Below are positions 35,873-43,846 of a DNA stretch of 53,538 nucleotides, one piece after another; positions within the stretch are counted from its first letter, which is position 1, and each line of letters begins with the position of its first letter. The stretch lies in the NCBI GenBank assembly GCA_964629325.1, contig CAZVSC010000016.1:1-53538 (forward strand). Reading direction: 5' to 3'. Origin of the DNA: Eutrophocola sp964629325 (lineage in GTDB: Bacteria; Pseudomonadota; Gammaproteobacteria; Pseudomonadales; Pseudohongiellaceae). The position numbers and the translations under genes are program-made. The notes beneath the pieces were generated by a model. It was not told the origin of the DNA, did no database searches, and saw only the letters and a program-made list of their open reading frames with translations.

Positions 35873-38866
35873 ATGAAGTTGAGAAATCAACCTGCATTAC
35901 CACGCGTTTTAAAGACACCACACCTTGCATCCACCACCCTGAAACTGACCGCTTTCGCCCTGGCCACCTCACTGGCCACCCAGGCGCTGGCGCAGGATGA
36001 AATCGAGGAGATCCAGATCACGGGTACACGCATCCAGCGTGAAGGTATGGAATCACCGACACCGGTGACCGACCTGGGCCTCGAGGAACTGGCAAGCATA
36101 GATCCAGGCCAACTTGGTGAATCACTGAGCAAGTTGCCCCAGTTTTTCAATAACCAGCGCCCGAGCCAGGTAGGCTGGAACTCGGCGGGCGCCAACCTCA
36201 ACCTGCGCGGCGCCGGTTCACAACGCTCCCTGGTGCTGCTTGACGGCCGCCGTGTTCCGGCCGGCAACCGCTGGGGTATTCCCAATGTAAGCGCCCTCCC
36301 TGAAGCAGCGATTCGCAGCGTACAGGCGGTCACCGGCGGCGCCTCGGCCGCCTACGGCACCGATGCCGTAGCCGGCGTTATCAACTTCATCCTGGATACC
36401 GACTACAACGGCACCAAGGTCAAGGCCCAGGTAGGCACCTCTTCGCGTGCCGACGGCGACAATACAGAACTGGGTGTCACCCATGGCATGGATATCGGTG
36501 ACGACGGCCACCTCCTGTTGTCCATCGATTCGTTCAGGCAGGAAGAGATTCGCTCCCTGGAGGCCCTGGAAGACAGGTCCTGGTACCGGCAGCAGGCCCG
36601 CATCACCAATCCGGACCCGAGTGGGCCGACACTCATTACCCGCGATTATGTGGTATCCACGGCGGTTTCGACCGGTGGCGTCATCAATGCACCCACTTCG
36701 GCCTTGCACCGCTGGGCCTTCAGCCGCGATACAAGCGGAAACGTCGTTGCCGGACCCCAGTCCTTTTCCGGCGTCGGCCAGTTCATCGGCGGCTGCAACT
36801 GCCAGGCGCTTAGCGAATCCACGCGTGACTGGCAGAACGATGCCGACAACCAGATCGCGGCACGTAACGACAGGGATAATGTCTTCGTCTATTACGACCA
36901 TGACGTCTCTGACAACCTGAACGTCTATGCCCAGGGCATTTACGGATTTACCGAAGTGGAAAGCCCCTGGTTCTCCACACCGTTCCTGCAGGGTCCCTGG
37001 ACCGTCAACATCTTCTCGGGCAACCCATTCCTGCCGGCCAATGTCCAGCAGATCATGAATGATGAAGGACTCGCCTCCTTCAACATGGCCCTGATCGGCG
37101 ACAACCAGGCAGACAACCCGCTCGGCCAGTACACGATCACCCAGAACGATCGCTCCAAGTCCGGCACCGTCGGCTTCAACCTGCGCCTGCAGGATGCCGG
37201 CTTCTTCACCGACTGGAACGTCAAGGGCTATGCCCAGTACGGTCGTGTCGACCAGCGCCAGCAGTTCTTCAACGGCCCGGACCTGGCCTACCTGTTCCCG
37301 GCCATGGATGCCGTGGTCGGCCCGGACGGCCAGCCCGCCTGTTACGCCGCACTGGCCAACCCCGCTGAATGGGGTGATTGCCGCCCCATCAACCTGCTGG
37401 GCGGCGTGCAGTCCGCAGCAACCACGCCGGACGGCATCAACTATGTCATGGATGATGAGAAATTCATCGAGAGCCTCTACGAGCAGACCTTCGCCGAAAT
37501 CACCATCGACGGCGAGCTGCACGAAGGCTGGGGTGCCGGGCCCATCCTGGCCTTCTTCGGTGCGTCTCACCGCAAGGACGAAGTCCTGCAACAGGCTCCC
37601 GAACTGGATGACGAGTTCGTCTTCCTGAACGGCCAGAACACCGGCTTCCGCGGCCTGGTTCCCGAGAACTTCCCGGGCGGCATGCCGGGCATCCGGGCAG
37701 GCAGTGTGCCCCCGGGCTTCCAGGGCGCCGGCAACCTGTCCCGCATCCTGTTCACCGGCTCCATCCAGACCCCCACGACGATCCTTGACGGCAGCTTTAC
37801 TGTTGACGAAGTCTTTGGCGAGATCAACCTGCCGCTGATCGCTGATGCAGCGCTGATCCAGCAGCTGGACGCCAGCCTGGCGTACCGCTATGCCGATTAT
37901 TCGGGATCCGGCGGCGTCGAGTCCTGGAAGGTGGGCCTGAGCTGGCAGATCAATGATGAATTCAGGGTCAGGGCCACCAGCTCCCGTGACGTGAGGGCAG
38001 CCACCCTGCGGGAACGTTTCGACGAAACCGCCGGTGGTGCTGCCGTGGTCGACCCCTTCCTCGGCAACAGCTTCATCTTCACTGCCAGCCGCAACGCCGG
38101 CAACCCCAACGTGGATCCGGAAGAGGCCGATACGCTGACCTTCGGCGCCGTGTACCAGCCCGACTGGCTGCCCGGATTCTCCATTTCCGGCGACTGGTAT
38201 GACATCAAGATCGACGGTGCCATGGCCCAGCCCCCGTTCCAGGATATCGTCGATAACTGCTTCGCTGGCGCACAGCAATTGTGTGACCTGATCGAACGCA
38301 GCCCGGAAACAGGACAGATCACCAGGATCACCACGATCTACTTCAACCTGGATGAACTGCGCCTGAAAGGCTTCGACCTGGAAATGCGCTACACCACCGA
38401 CATCAGCCTGTTCGGCGGTGATGAAAGCTTGAGCTGGCGCCTTATCGGCAGCCACATCGATGAAAGATCCCAGCTGGTACCTGGTGCTCCCAGGGACTTC
38501 CTGGATCGTTCCGACCCCACCAACCGCTTCCTCACCAACCTGACCTACACCAGGGGTGATTTCAGGGCCTTCCTGAATGGCCAGTACATCGACAGCTGGA
38601 CACAGGACAGGTTCAGCCCGCCGGGAGAAAAGGATGACAACACGATCGAATCCGTGTTCATCACCGATCTCACGCTGGGCTATGACTTCTCCGGTGAAGG
38701 CGGCAGGACTTACAACATGTTCGTGACCATCAACAACCTGTTCGACGAAGCACCCCCGCTCACACCGGGTGACGGCGTCGGCTTCCTTGGCGGCACCAGC
38801 GGCATCAACGGACTTTACGATGCCATCGGTCGTCGTTATGTGTTCGGTGTCAACATGAACTTCTGA
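35873..38866 (+). CDS. TonB-dependent outer-membrane receptor
   Basis: A 997-residue receptor with a long signal peptide (about 1-40, ending QALAQDE). EEIQITGTRIQ fits a TonB box region, followed by a plug domain (about 55-170, NLNLRGAGSQRSLVLLDGRRVP, GGASAAYGTDAVAGVINFIL) and a large beta-barrel. It ends in the aromatic C-terminal strand GRRYVFGVNMNF. It imports a ligand using TonB-ExbBD, which are not in the window. The ligand is unknown: an organic substrate, or a metal complex such as a lanthanide chelate, would both fit its neighbours. Own transcription unit with a strong terminator. Confidence 0.92.
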   Translation: MKLRNQPALPRVLKTPHLASTTLKLTAFALATSLATQALAQDEIEEIQITGTRIQREGMESPTPVTDLGLEELASIDPGQLGESLSKLPQFFNNQRPSQVGWNSAGANLNLRGAGSQRSLVLLDGRRVPAGNRWGIPNVSALPEAAIRSVQAVTGGASAAYGTDAVAGVINFILDTDYNGTKVKAQVGTSSRADGDNTELGVTHGMDIGDDGHLLLSIDSFRQEEIRSLEALEDRSWYRQQARITNPDPSGPTLITRDYVVSTAVSTGGVINAPTSALHRWAFSRDTSGNVVAGPQSFSGVGQFIGGCNCQALSESTRDWQNDADNQIAARNDRDNVFVYYDHDVSDNLNVYAQGIYGFTEVESPWFSTPFLQGPWTVNIFSGNPFLPANVQQIMNDEGLASFNMALIGDNQADNPLGQYTITQNDRSKSGTVGFNLRLQDAGFFTDWNVKGYAQYGRVDQRQQFFNGPDLAYLFPAMDAVVGPDGQPACYAALANPAEWGDCRPINLLGGVQSAATTPDGINYVMDDEKFIESLYEQTFAEITIDGELHEGWGAGPILAFFGASHRKDEVLQQAPELDDEFVFLNGQNTGFRGLVPENFPGGMPGIRAGSVPPGFQGAGNLSRILFTGSIQTPTTILDGSFTVDEVFGEINLPLIADAALIQQLDASLAYRYADYSGSGGVESWKVGLSWQINDEFRVRATSSRDVRAATLRERFDETAGGAAVVDPFLGNSFIFTASRNAGNPNVDPEEADTLTFGAVYQPDWLPGFSISGDWYDIKIDGAMAQPPFQDIVDNCFAGAQQLCDLIERSPETGQITRITTIYFNLDELRLKGFDLEMRYTTDISLFGGDESLSWRLIGSHIDERSQLVPGAPRDFLDRSDPTNRFLTNLTYTRGDFRAFLNGQYIDSWTQDRFSPPGEKDDNTIESVFITDLTLGYDFSGEGGRTYNMFVTINNLFDEAPPLTPGDGVGFLGGTSGINGLYDAIGRRYVFGVNMNF

Positions 38867-38884
38867 CGGACGTTCCGTCTGGAC

Positions 38885-38917
38885 AAAAACCCGGTTGCCG
38901 CCAGTGACCGGGTTTTT
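38885..38917 (+). terminator. Rho-independent terminator after the TonB receptor
   Basis: An 11-bp stem AAAAACCCGGT/ACCGGGTTTTT (38885-38895 and 38907-38917) with an 11-base loop and a T-rich tail. It closes the receptor transcript 18 bases after the stop. Confidence 0.9.
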
Positions 38918-38988
38918 GTTTTTTCAGGCCCTTATATTTTCCACCCTGCCGCGTGTTCATCTACAATCGGGAAAAACGGAGCCTGCCC

Positions 38989-40524
38989 ATGCAATACCAG
39001 AAATTTGTTGCCGTGCTTTTCCTGCTCAGCCTGTCACCGCTGGCACTTGCCTTGACTTGCAATGCTGACAACCAATTCAGGCCGGCTGAACAGGACACCT
39101 GGCACGGCTGGGGTGGCTCTCCTGCCAACACGCGTTCAAATAATGATCCCGCCAATCCTGTCGACAGCAGCAGCCTGCCCCGGCTGTCCCTGAAGTGGGC
39201 TTTTGGTTTTGAAGGCGTGCGCTCCGTCATCGGCAACCCGGCGCTGCAGGGCAACCGGATTTTCATCGGCGACGAGAACGGCAAGGTATATGCACTCGAT
39301 CGCGAGACGGGCTGTGAAGACTGGATCTTCCAGGCTGACAACGGCGTCAGGACCATGCCTCTCATCGAGCAGATTGCTGATCGCTGGCTGGTGGTGTTCG
39401 GTGACCGCAGCGCCAACGTCTATGCCGTGGATGCCATGACCGGCAGCCCGGTCTGGAAGACCAGGGTGGAAGATCATCGCGCCGCCATCATTACCGGGGC
39501 GCCGCAGTTCGTTCACCTGGAAGGCATGGCCAGTGCCGACCGGGTCATTATCGGGGTATCGTCCAGCGAGGAAGGGCTGGGTGCAGTGCCGACCTACCCC
39601 TGCTGTTCATTTCGCGGCAGTGTCGTGGCACTGGATGCCTTGAGCGGCGCAACCGTCTGGAAAACATACACCATCCAGTCCCCCGTGCAGGAAACCGGCG
39701 AGGGCAAATTCGGCCCTTCGGGTGGCGCCATCTGGAGCGCACCGACTCTCGATAAAGACCTGGGACAACTCTATGTCACTACCGGTGACGCCTACAGCGC
39801 CCCGGCAGATATCGCAACCGATGCGGTCATGGCGCTGGGCCTGGCTGACGGGGAGATCCGCTGGAGTCACCAGGGCACGCCCGACGATATCTGGACGGTG
39901 ATCTGCATGACGCCCAACGCCTTTGACGAGTGCGGCCCGGACCAGGATTACGGCTCACCGGCGATGCTGGTGACGAACACATCCGGTGCCATTCTTGTAG
40001 CAGGCCAGAAAAGCGGCATTGTGCGTGCCTATGACCGTGCCGCCGGCAATGTGCTCTGGCAAACCGCGCTCGTGGAAAATACCACCGCGTTCGGCGGCAA
40101 GATCGTCTGGGGCGGCGCTGCCGATGCGAACAACAGCTACTGGGGAATGGGCAATAATGACATAGCCGCGGTACGCCACGCCGATGGTGCCGTGGTGTGG
40201 CAACGGACCATTCCACCCGTGACCGGCATGGAAAACCATCCCGGCCTGGAAGGACCGGTAACCCTCAGCCACGACATTCTCTTCTCACCAAGCTGGGACG
40301 GCATGCTGCGTGCCTTATCTGCCGCGACCGGAGCAACCCTGTGGGAATACAACACCGCGCGTGCATTCGAGACCATCAACGACGTGCCTGCCGAAGGCGG
40401 CTCCCTGGGCGCCGTCGGCCAGGTGGTCGAGGACGGCCTGCTGCTGGTGACTTCCGGTTACGTGGGCGTGAAGAATGGCGATACCGGCAACGTCCTGCTG
40501 GTGTTCGAGTTGACACCCCGATAG
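38989..40524 (+). CDS. PQQ-type beta-propeller quinoprotein, polyvinyl-alcohol-dehydrogenase-like
   Basis: The ATG at 38989, with GGAG upstream, gives 511 residues and a signal peptide (about 1-22, ending LALALTCNAD). A GTG at 38953 would only extend it. The start of the mature part (DTWHGWGGSPANTRSNN, then LPRLSLKWAFGF) matches polyvinyl-alcohol-dehydrogenase-like quinoproteins. Propeller repeats follow with the YALDRETG, ANVYAVDAMTG, VVALDALSG type motif. The cytochrome c domain often found at the N-terminus of that family is absent. Cys pairs in YPCCSFRG and in CMTPNAFDECG could form disulfides. Probably a periplasmic alcohol-type dehydrogenase; the PQQ binding is inferred. Confidence 0.82.
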   Translation: MQYQKFVAVLFLLSLSPLALALTCNADNQFRPAEQDTWHGWGGSPANTRSNNDPANPVDSSSLPRLSLKWAFGFEGVRSVIGNPALQGNRIFIGDENGKVYALDRETGCEDWIFQADNGVRTMPLIEQIADRWLVVFGDRSANVYAVDAMTGSPVWKTRVEDHRAAIITGAPQFVHLEGMASADRVIIGVSSSEEGLGAVPTYPCCSFRGSVVALDALSGATVWKTYTIQSPVQETGEGKFGPSGGAIWSAPTLDKDLGQLYVTTGDAYSAPADIATDAVMALGLADGEIRWSHQGTPDDIWTVICMTPNAFDECGPDQDYGSPAMLVTNTSGAILVAGQKSGIVRAYDRAAGNVLWQTALVENTTAFGGKIVWGGAADANNSYWGMGNNDIAAVRHADGAVVWQRTIPPVTGMENHPGLEGPVTLSHDILFSPSWDGMLRALSAATGATLWEYNTARAFETINDVPAEGGSLGAVGQVVEDGLLLVTSGYVGVKNGDTGNVLLVFELTPR

Positions 40525-40608
40525 TCCAGGGTTCGATTATTGTCTGCAACTGTGGTTACAATAGCCGCCCCGGGGAGCCCGGCATAAAATAAATAGAGGA
40601 AACCATCC

Positions 40609-41103
40609 ATGAAGACTCTGACCCGAATTTTTGCAGCGTTGATGCTGTTGTCCAGTTTTTCCCTGTTCGCGCAGGAACCCGTTGTGGGTGTCGATGATCC
40701 CGAATCGCTCTTTACCGACAGCGACCCGGCTTTGCACCGCAACAAGCAGGCCGCCCTGCACATCATGCGTGAACTGCTGCAATGCAACCAGTGGGACCGC
40801 GCAGGCGAATGGCTGACCGACGCCTACATCCAGCACAACCCCAATGCCGCCTCCGGCCTGGCAGGCGTCATCTACTTTTTTACCGAAGTCATGAAACGTC
40901 CGCGCGTGGACAACTGTGGCGAACTGACCACTGAAGTGGTTTCTGTGACCGCCGAAGACGACCTGGTCACTGTCATGATGCCCCGCCGTTATCCTCATCC
41001 CGCCAAGGAAGGTGAGTTCTATTACACCACCTGGTTCGACACCTGGCGTTTCGTCGACGGCAAGGCCGATGAACACTGGGATCCGGCCATGATCAACCCG
41101 TAA
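40609..41103 (+). CDS. Exported NTF2/SnoaL-like protein
   Basis: A 164-residue protein with a signal peptide (about 1-21, ending SLFAQ). A helix-rich N-terminal half and strands carrying HNPNAASGLAG and TTWFDTWRFVDGKADEHWD fit the NTF2/SnoaL cone fold, whose cavity can bind small molecules or catalyse isomerisation or hydration. The ribosome binding site is AGAGGAAA. The gene is 84 bases after the quinoprotein gene and before a terminator, so the two form a unit. Function unknown. Confidence 0.8.
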   Translation: MKTLTRIFAALMLLSSFSLFAQEPVVGVDDPESLFTDSDPALHRNKQAALHIMRELLQCNQWDRAGEWLTDAYIQHNPNAASGLAGVIYFFTEVMKRPRVDNCGELTTEVVSVTAEDDLVTVMMPRRYPHPAKEGEFYYTTWFDTWRFVDGKADEHWDPAMINP

Positions 41104-41122
41104 CACCTGACCTCGAATATGA

Positions 41123-41145
41123 AGCCGGCCTCGTGCCGGCTTTTT
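41123..41145 (+). terminator. Rho-independent terminator
   Basis: Stem AGCCGGC/GCCGGCT (41123-41129 and 41135-41141) with a CTCGT loop, then TTTT. It follows the NTF2-like gene and separates it from the PQQ dehydrogenase operon. Confidence 0.88.
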
Positions 41146-41183
41146 CTTGCCTGTGCGGAATTTATCGATGGCCAGCCACATTA

Positions 41184-41212
41184 TTGACATAAATATTGGG
41201 GGTGCTTTAATC
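41184..41212 (+). promoter_or_regulatory. Candidate promoter of the PQQ dehydrogenase operon
   Basis: A consensus -35 TTGACA (41184-41189) and a weak -10 TTAATC (41207-41212) with 17-base spacing lie 52 bases upstream of the start codon. The ribosome binding site is AAGGGG. The near-perfect -35 with a poor -10 could mean that the promoter needs an activator. Confidence 0.55.
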
Positions 41213-41264
41213 GATCCAGCGCCGGCACAACCAGAAAAATACCGGTAGCGATCAAGGGGATTTC

Positions 41265-42992
41265 ATGACGCGCACTTTTTACAACTTACGCCATCACTCG
41301 CGGCATCTGTTGTACCTGTTTTTACTGATTACACCGCCTTCTGTCCTGTCCCAGCAGGGAGCCCTTGACGGCGCCACCGGTGCCGACTGGCCCAGCTACG
41401 GCGGCAGTCAGGCCGCCTGGCGTTACAGCGGGCTCGACCAGGTCAACCGCAGCAACGTGCACCAGTTGCGCCCTGCCTGGGTTTTTCACACCGATGATTA
41501 CGGTGACGGGCTCACCTCGACCCCCATCGTCATCGACGGTGTCATGTATATCTCCACCAAGAGCAACTGGATCTATGCCCTCGATGCAGCCAGCGGTGAA
41601 GTGCTATGGAAATATGAACACACTTTCCGTCCTGACTTTGTGAAACCCGGCAGTGCCGGCGCCTTTGTCCAGAGTCGTGGCGTCGCCGTTTCCGAAAATC
41701 ACGTCATCATGGGTACACTGGATCACGCCCTTGTCGCTGTTGACAGGCAGACCGGACGCGAAGCCTGGAAAGTCTATGTCGATGATTCCCGCCAGTGCGG
41801 CTGCAATATTCTTTCCGCACCATTAATCGTCAAGGACATGGTCATAGTCGGGCAGAATGGCGGTGACGGGGCATTCCGCGGCTACCTGACGGCGTTTGAT
41901 GCGGAAACGGGCCGCTTCAGGTGGCGATTCCACGTAATTCCCGGACCCGGGGAGCCCGGCCATGACAGCTGGAAGGGCGACAGCTGGAAGTACGGCGGCG
42001 GCGCCCCCTGGATGACCGGTTCCTATGATCCCGAACTCAACCTGGTTTACTGGGGCACCGGCAACGCGGCTGGTGATTTCTATTCCGGGGATCGCACCCC
42101 GGATGGCCGCGCCGATGAAGACGGCATCAACCTCTACACGGCCAGCGTCATCGCCCTGCATGCCGACACCGGCGAACTGGCCTGGCACTACCAGGAAGTC
42201 CCCCGTGATGTCTGGGATTTTGACTCTGCCTACGAAGTCATTCTCATGGATCGCGAAATTAATGGTCGTGACCGGAAAATCCTCGCCCATATGAACAAGA
42301 GCGGCGTGCTCTTTGTCCTGGACCGAAGCAACGGCGAATACCTGGGCGCTTTCTCCACCACGGAAGTATCAACATGGATAACCGGCATTGGAGAAAACGG
42401 CGAACTGTTGGGCCGCAAGGAACCGAAACTGGGCGAAACCGTTAATGTGTGTCCAACGCCACTGGGTGGCAGGGGCTGGAACCAGATGGCCTACTCACCA
42501 CGGACCGGATTGCTTTACTCACCGACCATTGAGTTTTGCACGGACATTACAGCCAATGACCAGGAAGCACGGGAAGGAAATTTCTACTCCAGCGGCGGCT
42601 TTATCAATGGCTTGCCGGAAGGCAGGGAAAGTTACGGGCACCTGGATGCCTGGGATCCAGTCACCGGTGAGCGGGTCTGGTCCGTCCCCTCGCAATTTGC
42701 CCTGATGGCCTCCATCCTGACCACTGCCGGCGACCTGGTGTTTACCGGCGATCCCGAAGGCTGGTTCCTGGCTTTTGACGCCCTGAGCGGCGAGCTGCTA
42801 TGGCAGTTCCAGACAGGCGCCGGTCACAGGGGCTCCTCTGTCGCCTATGCTATTGATGGCAAGCAGTTCATTGCGACTCCCGTTGGCTGGCAAAGCAGCC
42901 TGAATGCCGGCATGGTGAGCGCCCTCTTTCCTGGCAAAACCTTCAGGTCGGGCTCCGCGATGATGGTATTCACCCTGCCGGAGATGCCATGA
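41265..42992 (+). CDS. PQQ-dependent alcohol dehydrogenase, lanthanide-type active-site Asp
   Basis: A 575-residue eight-bladed quinoprotein with a signal peptide (about 1-30). Family motifs include WRYSGLDQVNRSNVHQL, ALDAASGEVLWKY, GSYDPELNLVYWGTGNAAGDF (253-272) and the active-site region PRDVWDFDSAYE. D318 is the likely catalytic Asp; D320 sits at the +2 position where lanthanide-dependent enzymes (XoxF, ExaF, PedH) have an extra Asp. The vicinal Cys pair usual before the conserved RG strand is missing (AFVQSRG here); C178 and C180 are nearby in QCGC. There is no fused cytochrome domain, so electrons probably go to the cytochrome encoded next. The substrate is unknown. Confidence 0.9.
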   Translation: MTRTFYNLRHHSRHLLYLFLLITPPSVLSQQGALDGATGADWPSYGGSQAAWRYSGLDQVNRSNVHQLRPAWVFHTDDYGDGLTSTPIVIDGVMYISTKSNWIYALDAASGEVLWKYEHTFRPDFVKPGSAGAFVQSRGVAVSENHVIMGTLDHALVAVDRQTGREAWKVYVDDSRQCGCNILSAPLIVKDMVIVGQNGGDGAFRGYLTAFDAETGRFRWRFHVIPGPGEPGHDSWKGDSWKYGGGAPWMTGSYDPELNLVYWGTGNAAGDFYSGDRTPDGRADEDGINLYTASVIALHADTGELAWHYQEVPRDVWDFDSAYEVILMDREINGRDRKILAHMNKSGVLFVLDRSNGEYLGAFSTTEVSTWITGIGENGELLGRKEPKLGETVNVCPTPLGGRGWNQMAYSPRTGLLYSPTIEFCTDITANDQEAREGNFYSSGGFINGLPEGRESYGHLDAWDPVTGERVWSVPSQFALMASILTTAGDLVFTGDPEGWFLAFDALSGELLWQFQTGAGHRGSSVAYAIDGKQFIATPVGWQSSLNAGMVSALFPGKTFRSGSAMMVFTLPEMP

Positions 42993-43819
42993 TGAAAAAC
43001 AGCATGAAACGCACGCTAAAGAGCGCCCTGTTGGTTTTCATGGGCCTGGCTGTCAACGCCACACTGTGCACCACTTTCGCAGCCAGCCTTGATGACCCCG
43101 TCAGTCAGCGGGGTGAAGAGATATACCGGACAACCTGCTCCAACAGCTTCTGCCATGGCCCAGGCGGTATTGCCGCCAGCGCACCGCGCCTTGCTGCGAG
43201 GGGTTTCGATGCCCTTTATATAGCTTCAGTGACAGCCAACGGAGTGCCTGATACACAGATGGTCGGGTTTGCCAACGCCCTTTCCAGCGAAGACCTCAAC
43301 GCTGTACTTACCTACGTGGCCGGCCTCAACGGTATTACCAATCCACAGTTCACACCCGACAATCCCCTGGCCGGACTGGGCATAGAAGTAGCCAATCCAA
43401 AACGCATACCACTGGCCGGTGTCGAGCAGGAGGGGCGCGAGCTGTTTTTCGATGCTTATGGCAAGGGCCTGGCCCGCTGCTCTACCTGCCACGAAGTGGA
43501 AGGCATCGGCATTCCTGTAGCCGCACCGATCCTCAACGTACCCGCCACTGTCAGGGCGCTGCGCAACCTGGAAACACCCGTTGTGCAAACCGTCCACCTG
43601 GGCGATGAGGACATGCCGGCAGTCATACTGGCGCAGGGAATTTCCGGCACCCTGTTCTACGACCTGACGGCTGTCCCGCCGGTAATGCGCACCATTCCAG
43701 CAGAGGTATCCCTGTCCATTTCCGAAGGATCCGCCTGGGAACATGTTGACTGGATTGGTGCCTACTCAACGGCAGAGCTGGAAAAAGTGCTCGCCTTTTT
43801 GCGCGCTATCCGCCGGTAA
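42989..43819 (+). CDS. Dihaem cytochrome c with a CX4CH site
   Basis: A 276-residue exported protein; its ATG overlaps the PQQ dehydrogenase stop (ATGA), so the two are translated together. Signal peptide about 1-32. The first haem motif is CSNSFCH (C50, C55, H56), that is CX4CH instead of CXXCH. The second is a normal CSTCH (164-168). A segment of cytochrome c-type sequence lies around each, with a beta-rich end. It is the likely electron acceptor of the neighbouring quinoprotein. Whether the first site carries haem in this protein is not shown. Confidence 0.87.
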   Translation: MMKNSMKRTLKSALLVFMGLAVNATLCTTFAASLDDPVSQRGEEIYRTTCSNSFCHGPGGIAASAPRLAARGFDALYIASVTANGVPDTQMVGFANALSSEDLNAVLTYVAGLNGITNPQFTPDNPLAGLGIEVANPKRIPLAGVEQEGRELFFDAYGKGLARCSTCHEVEGIGIPVAAPILNVPATVRALRNLETPVVQTVHLGDEDMPAVILAQGISGTLFYDLTAVPPVMRTIPAEVSLSISEGSAWEHVDWIGAYSTAELEKVLAFLRAIRR

Positions 43820-43846
43820 CGATATTCACATACGGGAAACCAAACG

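Noticed and set aside
36218..38455. A 745-codon open frame antisense to the TonB receptor gene
   Set aside because: It is a shadow of the GC-rich codon usage of the real gene. The receptor on the other strand has a signal peptide, plug, barrel and terminal strand; the antisense product resembles nothing.
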